Assembly (NCBI GenBank): GCA_010093685.1
Contig: MU006218.1
Coordinates: 469,766-533,765, forward strand
Direction: 5' to 3'
Length of the DNA: 64,000 bases
Source: Ophiobolus disseminans
Taxonomy: Eukaryota; Ascomycota; Dothideomycetes; Pleosporales; Phaeosphaeriaceae
This document shows positions 51,539 to 62,688 of this stretch, piece after piece. Every line of letters starts with the position of its first letter. Position 1 is the first letter of the stretch. The notes below the pieces were generated by a model. The model saw nothing but the letters and a program-made list of their open reading frames with translations, searched no databases and was not told the DNA's origin. Made by a program: the position numbers and the translations under genes.

Positions 51539-52357
51539 ATGGCCCATCAAGACCGCCTCGCCAACACCCACGTCCTCGTTTTCGGCGGGACATCAGGCAT
51601 CGGCTTCGCAATCGCCAACATGGCGCTCTCCTACGGCGCCCTTGTAACCATCTCAGGCTCCGGCCAACTCAAAGTCGACCAAAAAGTCGAAAAGCTGCGC
51701 TCTTTTTACCCCAACAAACCCATATCGGACGTAGTGGGCTTCGCATGCGATCTCTCCGACACCGACAATTTGGAAGCCAATCTAAAAGCACTGCTGGACA
51801 AGGTGACCGAAGGCGGCGAGAAGAAAATCGACCACATAGCCTTCACAGCCGGAGCTCTCGGTACTCTACCCAAGGTCGCAGACGTCACACCGGAGACTGC
51901 TTTGGGTGGTTTCGGCGTGCGGTACATTGCACCAGCTATACTCGCCAAATTGATATCGACAGGGCAGTACATGCCTCTTACGGCTAAATCTTCCTACACG
52001 CTGACGGGTGGGACGAACACGTACAAGCCGTTTCCGGAGTGGGCATACGTTGCAGCTTGGGGCGCTGCGACTGATGGACTCGTGCGAGGGTTGGCCGTCG
52101 ATATGGCGCCGCTGAGGGTGAATTTGGTGATTCCTGGAGCGATTCAGACGGAGTTGCTGCAGCCTATGCTTGATCGGATTGGAGAGAAGGCGGCGGAGAA
52201 GATGAAGAGAGATAATAGCTTGATGGCTACTTTTGGGCAACCGGGGGATATTGCGGAGGCGTATGGGTATCTGATGAGGGATCGGTTTGCGAGTGGGTCG
52301 TTTGTTACGTCGGATGGTGGGAGACTTCTGGTGACTCCGAACCCAGAGAAAGAATGA
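51539..52357 (+). CDS. Short-chain dehydrogenase/reductase
   Basis: One exon, 272 residues, a classic SDR length. The Rossmann start is VLVFGGTSGIGFAIANMAL with the nucleotide-binding TGxxxGIG-type Gly pattern. Then come ACDLSDTDNLEANL, IDHIAFTAGALG (the NNAG strand) and SYTLTGGTN with the catalytic Ser region. The catalytic Tyr falls in EWAYVAAWGAATDGLV, where the usual Tyr-x-x-x-Lys reads Tyr-x-x-x-Trp; the Lys is missing. The C-terminal VNLVIPGAIQTELLQP is the PG motif. NAD(P)-dependent reduction of a carbonyl is expected for the family, but loss of the Lys may mean altered or absent activity, or membership of a fungal subfamily that lacks it. It sits between GNAT and a convergent Zn2Cys6 regulator. 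Confidence 0.88.
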   Translation: MAHQDRLANTHVLVFGGTSGIGFAIANMALSYGALVTISGSGQLKVDQKVEKLRSFYPNKPISDVVGFACDLSDTDNLEANLKALLDKVTEGGEKKIDHIAFTAGALGTLPKVADVTPETALGGFGVRYIAPAILAKLISTGQYMPLTAKSSYTLTGGTNTYKPFPEWAYVAAWGAATDGLVRGLAVDMAPLRVNLVIPGAIQTELLQPMLDRIGEKAAEKMKRDNSLMATFGQPGDIAEAYGYLMRDRFASGSFVTSDGGRLLVTPNPEKE

Positions 52358-52544
52358 TTGATCGGATTTCCGCACGATGGGAATGGTCGCTGGCGAGGAG
52401 AACTTTACTACGCATCAAGCTTGGGATGACAGCGCGTCGAAGAGCTCAATGTAGCCCGGCAATGAATTCCAACACCTTGACACATATCGTAGCGCACCAA
52501 ATATCGTTCCTGGGCCTGTTGTTGCATTTGTTCCAGCCGTGTCT

Positions 52545-54377
52545 TCACGTGATGTCGATGAGTAAACCCCTCCGCTGCACTTCTTCTCTTACATGTGTCC
52601 ACTTCGAGCAATCAGTAAGAAAACCTCTGATTCCTCTATCCCTCAGCTCTTCCAAGTTTTCTTTGCTCCTCTTTAAGTCATGTTCGAGAGCGAATTTGAG
52701 CTTCAGTCCGAGAAAAGCAAAGACCTCGTTCATCCGCTCAAACACCAGTGTAAAGATATCAATGTCTTCTTTCAAGCTGCAATCATTGGTCGTGCGCCAT
52801 TGAATGACCAGTATGCATGCTGCAACGTACAGTGAAGATCCGATGTGAGCGGAAAGCAGGAGGTCGATTGATATTCGCGATGCATCTTTGACAATGTCTG
52901 CTATATTGCGTGCAGCTGTGACTGCGAGGATGAAATGGGAGAGCGGATTTGCAACAGGAACGTCACTTGCGCAACGGTAGTGTAGAACCATCGCAGATGT
53001 GTTCAGCATGATTTGAAGCCATACTACATGCCCACGATCGGCAGGTTGTGCTTCAAGGACCGAGGTGACTCGTCTTGGAAGGCTGAGCCTAAATTTGACA
53101 AGATGCGCATCAAGCTGCTTGCATTCCTCGGCATATTCAAGCGTGTTCGGTGTATCGTGGAGGGAGTGTACGAGGTCTGCGACACGACCTAGAAGGACAT
53201 GGGCCACACAAACGGAGTGAAACACATTCAAAGGGTCTTGTGCAGTGCTCGAGGAGGCGATGAGACTGTCAAAATTTCGCGTAAACGATACGTTCTTTAC
53301 TGGAGTGCTTTGTGTATCCATGTTCATACTCTGGAAAATTGCGTCGGCAATGGGAAGATCGACTTTGAAAGTTTGCTCGAAAATTGCGTTCGGCCATCCA
53401 GTAGGCCATGCGTGGTTTCTGTCCATGATGAACAACATCCAAAGCGTGCGTCGGTATTCTTCTCGTTCAACGGCGGTCGTGCCTTCACAATTCTCCAGAC
53501 TATAAATTTGCTTATCAGCATCTCTAATTTCTCCAGCCTGAATGCTCCGAGGAACGGATTGGCTTGCATCCATGCGATTCATACCCAGCGCAACTGCCTG
53601 TCTCCACACTTTCCCCAGGAAAAGCCAAGTGGAGGAGAAGTCCCCGGCAGTGTAGCCATAGAAGACGAGTATCAGGACTGCCTGAATTGTGCGCAGGCCA
53701 GGGTGCGGCTCTCGCTGCGTCAGCTCATAAGCAAGCTTTGCCTGCTCATACCAGGTCTTTTGACGCGACCTGACAGTAGGGTCTTGGTGGTAACGTGCAG
53801 CTACACAGCATATAGAATGTAAGACTAATGGCGAATCGTTCTGCACCGCGCCGCTCTGAACTTGATGCAGGAAAATTCCCCGATGGAAGCATGGGAACAT
53901 GTGACCAAGTTTTGAGAAGAAAATCTCCACCAGCTCCATCAAAACATCGTTGGAAGGCAGCTGTAAGACCGCCAATAGGTCTTGTTGTTCAGAAATCTCG
54001 TCGAAATGGGTAGTAGAGTTTGGCGTAGGGTACTGCGTCTGAACTATATGGGGTGTGAGATCAAAATTTAGGCCTGGAAGCTGCATGAATTCGAAATCGG
54101 CGGAAGAGATGCTTTGCGCTGGCCACGTATTCCTTGGTGCATCCGACCCTAAATCCTGATGGCTATCGCGGCTCTCAGCTGGTACAGTATACTCGCAGCG
54201 GATACTCCATTTCTTGCAGAGTGCACAAGCAGGGTGTTCGGCCTAGGTCGCATTAGTCCATTCGCTTGCGGAGAAGACTCGAATGATGCAAACATCACAT
54301 TTCTTCTTTCGCTGTCTGCAGCTTCTACAGGCTTGTTTCCGTTTCGAGATTGATGCAGGGATGGTAAGAGTCTGCAT
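52545..54377 (-). CDS. Zn2Cys6 fungal transcription factor
   Basis: Two exons: 54294-54377 and 52545-54242, with a 51-base intron (donor GTTTGC, acceptor ACCTAG), 593 residues. The zinc cluster is split by the intron: KRKQACRSCRQRKKKCD joined to AEHPACALCKKWSIRCEY, which gives all six Cys ligands. The fungal-specific regulatory domain (PF04082-type) follows from about residue 130: EIFFSKLGHMFPCFHRGIFL, LHSICCVAARYHQDPTVRSR, VWRQAVALGMNRMD and EEYRRTLWMLFIMDRNHAWP. The protein should bind CGG half-sites and control a catabolic or secondary-metabolite pathway; targets are unknown. Its neighbours on either side (SDR, tyrosinase, MFS) are plausible targets by position alone. The frame is open across both exons with no break. 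It converges on the SDR gene. Confidence 0.9.
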
Positions 54378-54815
54378 TACGAGATTTCGATGAATGCGGA
54401 GAAGGGGTGGAGGAGGTGCTTGCCTTGAGGTCAGACTTGGTGTTTTAGCCACTACGGTAAGGTGTTGTTGCTCGTTGCAGCTCTCCAGGCGGACGCGCTC
54501 CAGCCTTGCAGGCGGTGCGCTGCGCATGCATGGAGCCATGCCTCTCCCCGCCTGGGGCCTCGTCCAGGCGTCACCAAGCCAAGGACACAGCAAAGAGCCA
54601 GCAACCTCAGCGTGCAAAACAGTGGCACACTAGTAAGTCCTAGTAACATGTTAGCAAATGCGCTTGTTTGTCTCACTCACCATATGCGAACATTCTATCT
54701 CTCAGCAGCGCGAGAACAAACCATAGAATAGCAGCCACGCGCAATCAGGCTGATCAGGCCACCTCTTAGAATCCCATCTTCATCGCATGTGCCTACCACA
54801 CACCTACACGACCTT
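54378..54815. other. Divergent spacer, Zn2Cys6 gene and HET-NACHT pseudogene
   Basis: About 440 bases with high-GC patches. No gene is seen. Confidence 0.55.
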
Positions 54816-56360
54816 ATGCAACTCTTGCAGTACAGCGAAAGCGGCAAGCTCAGCATCCACAGCTTTGACGATGGAGACATACCCCCGTACGCAATACTTT
54901 CACATACCTGGGGAGCAGATAGGGACAAGGTGACCTTTGCAGACCTCCAGATAGGTGGTAGCAGGAGGAAGCAGGGCTACAAGAAGATTATCTTCTGCGG
55001 AGAACAAGCATGACGTGACGGTCTGCAGTACTTCTGGATTGACACATGCTGCATCAACACAACGGACAAGGCTGAGCACTCGCAGGCGATACAGTCCATG
55101 TTTTGCTGGTACCGCTCTGCCACCAAATGCTATGTGTACCTATCAGATGTGTCAACAAGAAAGAGGAAAATTTGCAGCAGCTCTACTGAGCTTAGCTGGG
55201 AGCCTGCCTTCAAGTCAAGTCGGTGGTTTGCGCGTGGCTGGACGCTCCAAGAGCTTCTTGCCCCTACTGTTGTTGAGTTCTTTTCTCAAGAAGGAAAGAT
55301 ACTTGGCAACAAGACGTCGCTTAAGCTCCTAATTCACAAGACAACAGCTATACCACTTGAAGTTCTTGACGGAACTCCGCTTGCCTGCTTTACCATCAAG
55401 CAGCGTCTGCAGTAGAAAGGCAACAGGCAGACCAAACGCGATGAAGATGCATGGTACTCAATTGCAGGTATCCTTGATGTCGAAGTAGCGCCAGCCTACA
55501 GCGAGGGCGCAGCGAGCGCATTCAAGCGTCTGATGGACGAGGTTCGCAAGCTAGAACAATGCACTCAAGACATACGCCCAACAGACCCGCGCGACGACAA
55601 GAAGCGCATTGAGGAGACTAAAGGCGGACTGCTAGCAGACTCGTACCGCCGGATCCTCGACAACACCGCATTCAGGCAGTGGCACAAGAACAAACACAGC
55701 CGACTGCTCTGGGTGAAAGGTGACCCTGGCAAGGGAAAGACGATGCTGCTGTGTGGCGTCATCAATGAGCTGCAAGGTTCGACTACCCTGCTGTCGTACT
55801 TTTTCTGCCAAGCGACCGACTCGCGCATCAACAGTGCCACAGCTGTGCTGCAAGGCTTGTTGTATATGCTTGTGCACCAGCAGCCGTCGCTTGTATCACA
55901 CATCCGCAAGAAGTACGACCATGCAGGCAAAAGCTTGTTTGAGGACGCAAACGCCTGGGCCGCCTTGTCAGAGATCTTTGCCGACATGCTGCAGGATGCA
56001 AGCCTAAGCACAACGTACCTGATTATTGATGCGCTCGACGAATGCATAACAGACTTACCAAAGCTACTCAACTTTATTGCAAAGCAGTCATCTGCATCCT
56101 CTTGCATCAAGTGGATTGTGTCTAGTCGCAACTGGCCAATTATTGAGGAAGAGCTAGAGCGAGGCAAAATTCTGACAAAACACCAACAACCTGTTAGTCA
56201 GAGAGTAGCAGTTAGCTCAGATAACATCTGGATCTCAGATAACACTCAACATCAGTTGTGGCTCCCATCAGAGTATCGACCAGTGCAATCAGCTGTATTA
56301 GGCAGATGTATTGGTTTTGGTACAGGGTCTGGTAAAGTTTGGCTATGTTGCTTTACATGA
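54816..56360 (+). pseudogene. HET-NACHT gene with two stops and the repeat domain deleted
   Basis: One reading frame runs from ATG 54816 to 56360 but is broken by TGA at 55011-55013 and TAG at 55413-55415. The HET domain (YSESGKLSIHSFDDGDIPPY, AILSHTWGADRD, YFWIDTCCIN, ARGWTLQELLAPTVVEFF) is an incompatibility and immune-like cell-death effector. A NACHT NTPase follows: Walker A GDPGKGKTMLLCGV, Walker B TTYLIIDALDECI and the WIVSSRNWP sensor. Directly after that, at about 56165-56340, the frame jumps to DNIWISDNTQHQLWLPSEYR and GRCIGFGTGSGKVWLCCF, which matches only the very end of HET-NACHT-WD40 proteins. The whole WD40 array that reads the ligand is missing. Both stops fit one transition each (CGA to TGA, and TGG or CAG to TAG). 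The HET part and the NACHT part both look well conserved, so decay is recent. Confidence 0.85.
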
Positions 56361-57544
56361 CAATCTGTAAAAAGGTGCTCTTCTTACTTGTCTTCTCTTT
56401 TATTTTTAATGACTCAGCACTTAAAGAGAGACGGGGATGTAGATGTATTTATGTATTGCTTCTGTCAGATATGAGGTAGATTTTGGGTGGAAGGCAACGG
56501 AGTTGGGGATCATTACGTTACATAGACCCCCTAGTCCTAAGAGAGACTAGGATAGGGGAGCCTTCCGTCTCGTCCCTCAAGAGACTGCACCATAGACACA
56601 ACAATACACACGTTGAACCCCAATACTGATCATCCTCATCAGAACCCTGTTATCTGACAGCTTCTTTGCCACGTCGAATCTTCGAGCACTACTAGTACGC
56701 TATCAGTAGCGTAACCTATAGTTGCTTAAAGTCTGCATAGCAGCGTGTGATGAGAAATTGTATCGAGCAAAATGCTAACGACTGTCTCGCGCGTTAAGAT
56801 TCTAAGAATAGCATGAGATGACTGCTCACTAAGGCCTCGGAGAAGCCTCTAGAAGCATGCGCCACAGCTCAAATCGATTTAGTATAGCGCAGGTGTACAA
56901 GTATATTGCAGGTCGCTAAGCGTTTAAAACATACTGTGTCAGCACGCTAAGTCTTCCTGGTTTATGCGATGAACTGGCACAGTTTACACTGGAACAACTC
57001 AGAGGGCACCTAGACAGAGGTTGCACTTATTGTAAGAGTGGGCTCACATTCTTTTGTTTTTCAGGTATTATAAAGAGGCTCCAAAGAACCAAGCGACAGT
57101 GCTGTGTATGGAAGAGCAGGGGTGTTTTGTTGTTGTAGCTTCTGTGCCAAAGATAAGAAGCTGAAGAATGCAGCCTATAACGCTGTAATTTTGCTATATT
57201 AAGCTTGCAATAGGTGAAGGTAGATGCCAAAAAATATAGGCCTATTGACTTAAGTCTATACAATTGTGCAACGTGGGCATAACATGGTTGAACAATGTTT
57301 GTGGTTTGTTGCGGGGGGATGTTCGACCCACAAGGACGGACGTTAGTGGATTTAGTTCGGTGTTGCACGTGATTGGATGATCCTCGCAGCTCACTGGGAA
57401 CATACCTTTCTAGAAAAGGTAATCTGTTTGCAGGAACGACATTGCAGCGCATGTTGTCATATTCTATGTCCACAACATGTATTCTTAGATTCTACACCTG
57501 CACTCTATATGCGTATGTACATGCTATCGCTCTATGAACAGTCT
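56361..57544. other. AT-rich gene-poor stretch beside the HET-NACHT pseudogene
   Basis: About 1.2 kb, AT-richer than the flanking genes, with a short hairpin at 56528-56554 (CCTAGTC arms) and many stops in all frames. It may contain decayed repeat sequence but no element boundary can be drawn. The minus-strand frame at 57027-57473 has no domain. Confidence 0.5.
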
Positions 57545-59716
57545 TTATAAAGCACCGGTGGTCATGTACCCGGGAATCCTACTCTCACCCAGTCCGCCAT
57601 CAAACGGAGTCCTGCTTTCGTGCACAAGAAAGCCGTCGCTGAAACTAGGATCAACAGGTCCCAGCACTCGGATACTGGACTTGAGTTTCTCATGCTTCAC
57701 ATCGTTCTGGCGTTTCTTCCAAGCCCTGCGCACCCCTCTTGCCTTTTCCAGTATACTAATGGGTTGAAAACGCTTAGGAAATTCGTCACTCACAGGACGG
57801 CTGCCAAAAGGTCGCTCGATGCTCTTATAGGAGGCTGGTGACTGAGGCGAAGACACGTCCAATATATGTGGCACGTACGGCGGAAGTGGTGGAGGCGTGC
57901 GTGGAAAAGATATTTCGTGCGCTAACGGTGACGTTGGCGGAGAGGAAGTATTTGATATGGTTCGAGTCGATGGAACGGAACCGACAGAAGTACGTATACA
58001 TTTCTTGACGGCCACTCCAGATGCTACCGAGACATATGTGTGCCGAATATACGTTGATGATCGTCTCCAGTCGTTAGTATTAGGCGAAGATCCCAGAATA
58101 TCAGTACTCGTGTTATGCGAGGACGTATCTATGCTCGAGGTTGGAGAAAGGCGAAGAAAGCTTGTGGTTTGCAGTCGTGGTGTCAGTGGTGTTGTTGGTG
58201 ATGGCTGCACAAGCTCAAGACCGCTAGGTGAATGCGGCAATGGCTGGAGTGCTTCAACAGGAGAGAGGCCTGAAGGTGGTGTTGGCTGGAAGGGTATTGG
58301 TGGAGAATCTGTTCCTAAAACCTTCGAGCTCTTCATTCTGGACCCCAAGCCTCTCAAATGGGGCATTAAACTGGGTAGATATGAAGAGGTCCGTTTGTGT
58401 GACGAGACCTTAGTTTTTTCCGTGAATCGAGTATGTGTCTCGTCGAGGCTGGGCCGCTTGGGTGCTTGTGCCAGTTGGTGATTAGGCATGTATGAGCTGT
58501 TTGGACCTATCTCTGTACGCGGCACCGCGTCTGCATGTACAACAGAAGCGGAGCTACCAGCTGGAGAACTTCCAGTCTCCCTTTTACTCCAAGAGAGAGG
58601 TCGAGGGATGAGGTCATGGTTGTTACTTGGTGGTTTCGGTGAAACAGCTTGACCAAACGCTGATGTATCACTGGCGGGTTCGTTTTGTGGCGACTGCTCC
58701 GAGGTGTTTACGCGAGATGCGTGGTATTGGTCTGCGAGAATATTGTGATAGTCTTGCGAAACGCTAAGCTGTCGCAGTCTTTCGCTCATATCTGCAAAGT
58801 TTGACCCGTCATCGGACACTGGGCTTCCTCGGCTCGGAGGCTGGTTTTCCCGACCTTGCATTGACGGTGTTGTACAAGCATCATCCCTAGTCTGGGGTGT
58901 ACCAGGACCGCCGGGCCAACTTTCCCAAGATGTGCTTTGGTCGGGCAACTCAATGCCCAACGAGTCAAAGGCCTTCTGTTTTGTCGACAGATTAGATATC
59001 CGCAAGTGGACATCTGATTGCAACACGGGTGGAACGTGCACACCGAACGGGTCAGGGCATGATTTGGAAATGCCCACAACAGATGGAGTTTTCATGCTGT
59101 AGAAGCTTGGTGACAAGATTGGAACACCAGGGTGGCTTTCGGCGGAAGGGGTATTGAACGCAGAAAGCCTGAAGGGGCTTCGAGGCGGGAGTGCAGGAAT
59201 AAAATGGGCTCGTTCCGTGATGGGCTCCAGCTGCGAGTGGTAAGGAGAGACCATGCTGAAGGACCACGGTTCTGCTTCATTTCTGTCGAGTATTCCAGGT
59301 GATGGCTCTGGGAGGAGAGGCGCGTAGTTTCGAGTGTTGTTGGGAGATGGAGCTTGAAGCTTGATGTATGGTGTACCCGGATCATTCCATGCCGCAGGCG
59401 CTTTCCACGGAGTCACGCTCGTACCAAGGTCCGGGGTGGTAACTAGCGATGAGGAAGATAGGGCGAATATCGAGCGTCCGTAGACTGGGGTTGGTGGCAG
59501 AGGCTTGTCGTCATGAGATCGTGAAGGTGGAGGTGTCTCATTGATGAATGACCTAAAGGAACGTATAGGTCGTTCCATCCCTCTTAAGGACGGGGCGGGC
59601 GACTGTGGGGGTTGATCTCGTATGTCGTTCATCACTCGCATGGGGCACGAAGTACCTAGGCAGAGCGACGAGAAGACATACTTACCAGGCAGGACTTCTA
59701 GAAAGCTTCCGAACAA
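57545..59716 (-). CDS. Large disordered protein rich in Ser and Pro, unknown function
   Basis: One open frame of 723 residues (57545-59716). It is almost entirely low complexity: SPAPSLRGMERPIRSFRSFI, PLPPTPVYGRSIF, PALPPRSPFRLSAF and SSYLPSLMPHLRGLGSRMKS, with many SP and TP sites typical of proline-directed kinase targets. A short, more ordered basic stretch near the C-terminus (ILEKARGVRRAWKKRQNDVK, then SSIRVLGPVDPSFSDGFLV) could be a binding module. No enzyme domain is seen. The true start may be MNDIRDQP or MRVMNDIRD at about 59638, because the first 24 residues of the longest frame cross a GTAAGT site that could be a short intron. A fungal conserved hypothetical protein is the best label. 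Confidence 0.7.
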   Translation of the reverse strand: MFGSFLEVLPGKYVFSSLCLGTSCPMRVMNDIRDQPPQSPAPSLRGMERPIRSFRSFINETPPPSRSHDDKPLPPTPVYGRSIFALSSSSLVTTPDLGTSVTPWKAPAAWNDPGTPYIKLQAPSPNNTRNYAPLLPEPSPGILDRNEAEPWSFSMVSPYHSQLEPITERAHFIPALPPRSPFRLSAFNTPSAESHPGVPILSPSFYSMKTPSVVGISKSCPDPFGVHVPPVLQSDVHLRISNLSTKQKAFDSLGIELPDQSTSWESWPGGPGTPQTRDDACTTPSMQGRENQPPSRGSPVSDDGSNFADMSERLRQLSVSQDYHNILADQYHASRVNTSEQSPQNEPASDTSAFGQAVSPKPPSNNHDLIPRPLSWSKRETGSSPAGSSASVVHADAVPRTEIGPNSSYMPNHQLAQAPKRPSLDETHTRFTEKTKVSSHKRTSSYLPSLMPHLRGLGSRMKSSKVLGTDSPPIPFQPTPPSGLSPVEALQPLPHSPSGLELVQPSPTTPLTPRLQTTSFLRLSPTSSIDTSSHNTSTDILGSSPNTNDWRRSSTYIRHTYVSVASGVAVKKCIRTSVGSVPSTRTISNTSSPPTSPLAHEISFPRTPPPLPPYVPHILDVSSPQSPASYKSIERPFGSRPVSDEFPKRFQPISILEKARGVRRAWKKRQNDVKHEKLKSSIRVLGPVDPSFSDGFLVHESRTPFDGGLGESRIPGYMTTGAL

Positions 59717-60955
59717 AGAAGCGCCAGACCGTCATCCCACGTGGCCAAACCCGAACGCAGTGGTGCTCGAAGGCCCCAGCGAGGGAACAAAGGTGACATT
59801 CCAATGCACCGCGAGAATGGAGACGAAAGCAGCGTGACATCTGTGTTCACTCTTACTTAGGTAGCCATCTCGTAGGGTAAAGACATGGTTTATAATACAA
59901 GGAAAGCATGCGTCAGACGTAAAATTTCACCTAGGTAGTAAGATAACGCTCATACTATCACACCATGCCAATAGGTAGTGTCGCAATGCTGATGCTATGA
60001 TAGTGGCGGGTATCTAGGTATTGCCAAAGAAGTGACGACCTAGCTCTCTGCCTCGAAACGGTTATATGTACAACCTACGATGAAATGATATGTAGGACAT
60101 CAAACGCAGAAGGACGGTCGGTTGGAATGGCGAGTGTTGGTGAAAACGGGCGACTGCAGGTGCCGTCCGCTTCCGGCGAGTCAATGCAGGAGCCCATGCT
60201 GAGTCAGCGGCCAGCGGCCAGCAATCGGGCCTTTCAACCGCGACAGCAACGTCCATCTCCATATCTATCAACTTCGAAAACTTTCCGGTCTCCGTCGCAA
60301 GAATTCCCAGACCTCAAACATGTCGCGTCCGCTACCTTTAGCGTCAAGATCGGACAAACTCATGTGCCTGGTCGGGAAGACCGGAAACCTTGGCATTAGA
60401 AGCGGTCGAAAGATAGCCCGATTCCAGTCGATGGACGACCCGCTATCAAGGCGTGTAATGACCCGTACATCTGGCGCGATCTGGCCTACAGGCTTCTGTA
60501 GTGTATTGGCTGGATCTGGTGCTTCGCACGTATGATGCACGTGTTGTGGCTGCCGTCCACGGTGCCCAGGTGCTTGCTACCTACCTAGGTACCATACCGA
60601 AAGAGGTGTTCTCCCTCGCATTTGCTGGCCACACCGGGTGAAAGGGCTAGTATGGCGGTGGACGGCCTGTCAGAAATGGCCGACCTGATTTCTGATCTGA
60701 AAGCCAAAATGTTCTCCCGAACTTTGGTAAGCAGGATAAGGGCGCCGAAATGCAGACTCCTAACGTTATGCCGCCTCAGTGATGTGGCTTGCATCATGTT
60801 CAGTTTGTGAATGTATATGTAGAACGCCTTTCTCGAAGGATGGCATGCATCAGAGTCATACTGCAATAACAGCCTCTTTAGATCTTCAGCCTTGAATTTT
60901 CACCGGTCTCAAACCTCTTTCATAGACATCTACCACGCCCTGTGAACTTGCCTAC
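59717..60955. other. Intergenic with clustered CCTAGGTA motifs
   Basis: About 1.2 kb between the disordered-protein gene and the MFS gene. Several copies or variants of CCTAGGTA occur between 59650 and 60591, including a perfect TACCTAGGTA palindrome at 60582-60591. Overlapping frames on both strands look like noise. Confidence 0.5.
60582..60591. promoter_or_regulatory. TACCTAGGTA palindrome
   Basis: Perfect 10-base palindrome about 365 bases upstream of the MFS start. The same core recurs at 59653-59660, 59931-59938, 60013-60020 and at 46996-47005. It could be a regulator site or simply a frequent genomic word. Confidence 0.35.
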
Positions 60956-62688
60956 ATGGCAACACCATCGTCTCAGTCCCTTGGGGACGATCTGAAGCTT
61001 GAAGTTCCTCAAACTCAGCCGCCTAGCGACTCAAGCTCAGAAACATTACAAGCCCCAGAGCCAGAGAAGTTTCAACCAGGATGGCGTTTCCTGGCTGCAT
61101 TCGGCAGTCTGTGTATCATCACCCTCATGGCTGCGCTTGATGCCACATCCATATCAGTCGCTTTACCGGTAAGGCTCACCTAAGCAATGCGCCGACTTCA
61201 CTGACATCTTCACAGATCATGGCAAGAGCGCTTGGTGGCTCTGCAATCGAAGCTTTCTGGGCAGGAACATCTTTCCTCTTGACATCTACCGTTTTCCAGC
61301 CAGTCATTGGATCCTTTTCGCACATTTTCGGTCGCAAGGCGTTGATCTACGTCAGCCTGGGCTTCTTCCTTGCTGGCTCCATCATACCTGCCGTCGCCAA
61401 TAACTTCACTGTCGTCCTGGTTGGCCGGTCAATCCAGGGAGTCGGAGGCGGAGGTATCATCTGCCTGACAGAATTGGTGGTTGTTGATACTGTTCCTCTT
61501 CGTGAGCGTGGCAAGTGGTTCAGCTTCTTTGGCGCCATGTGGTCTCTAGGAACAGTAGCAGGCCCATTGCTCGGAGGAGTGTTCTCGCAGAACGTTACAT
61601 GGCGATGGGTCTTCTGGCTAAATTTACCATTCCTCGGGCTCGGTGCGGTCTTGATTACCATCTTTCTGAAGCTACATCAAAAGCACGGCGACTTCTTCAG
61701 CAAACTTCGAGAGGTCGACTGGATTGGCATAGTGCTATTCCTCGCGTCCACGACTGGGTTCTTGATTCCTGTTACGTGGGGAGGCGTTCAGTATTCCTGG
61801 GACTCGTGGCGTACACTCGTTCCTCTAATCGTTTGTGCTTTAGGAATGGCCGCCTTCATTGTCCACGTCGAATTCTTCGCGTCGAATCCTCTGATCCGCA
61901 CTTCGGTCTTCAAGAACAAGTCCGAGGCGATCCTTTTCGTCACAACGACCATCCACGGCATAATCCTTTGGGCCATCCTATATTACATGCCCTTGTACTT
62001 TGAAGCAGTCAAGGGTATGGGTCCAATCCTCGCCGGTGTCTCGATGTTTCCATGGACGTTTACTGTCGCTCCCGGCTCCGTTGCGACCGGCATTGCTATC
62101 GCTGTTAGTGGAAAATACCGCTGGGCGAACTGGGCGGGCTGGTTTCTGGCTACACTTTGTATGGGCCTCCTCATTATGCTCAAACCCGACACCTCGACAG
62201 TAGCCTGGATCTTCCTCAACCTGGTGGGCGGTGTCGGCACGGGTATGCTCTTTCCAGCTATGGCACTGGCCGTCCAAGCTAGCGCAGCGGTCAAAGACCA
62301 AGCTTACGCCGCTAACATGTTCTCCTTCTTTCGCGCTTTTGGCCAGACGCTAGGTGTCGCGATTGGTGGCGTCATCTTCCAAAATCAAATGAGGAACAAG
62401 ATGTTGACGTTTCCACTCCTCGCTGACTTGGCGGGTGAGTACTCGAAGGATGCTGCTGGGCTGGTCCAAATTATCAAGGAGATGCCAGCTAGTGACATGA
62501 AAGAGCAATTGAGGGAAAGCTACACGGATGCCCTCAGGTACATCTGGATCGTCATGACCGTCTTCAGTGCTATCTCGCTCATCGTAACTTTATTCATCGA
62601 TGAGTACGACCTTAATACTGCGATGGACAACGAGAGAGGTTTCAAGGACAAGGATAAGATCAAGGATGCGGAAAAAGAGGAACACTGA
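60956..62688 (+). CDS. MFS drug/toxin-type exporter, 14-helix class
   Basis: Two exons: 60956-61168 and 61216-62688, with a 47-base intron (GTAAGG to TTCACAG), 561 residues. After a disordered N-terminus the first helix (FLAAFGSLCIITLMAALDAT, then SISVALP) carries the family LDATIVxVALP-type motif. Helices 2-5 include QPVIGSFSHIFGRKALIYVS (motif A), LVGRSIQGVGGGGIICLTEL (motif B), RGKWFSFFGAMWSLGTVAGP (motif C, the antiporter signature), then WRWVFWLNLPFLGLGAVLIT. The spacing and length are those of the 14-transmembrane DHA2-like group, which exports drugs, dyes and fungal metabolites by proton antiport. The C-terminus is a charged cytosolic tail. A plausible exporter partner of a metabolite locus, though no synthase gene is near. 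Confidence 0.93.

Noticed and set aside
57027..57473. 148-codon minus-strand frame in the AT-rich stretch
   Set aside because: No domain; low-GC region with probable repeat decay.
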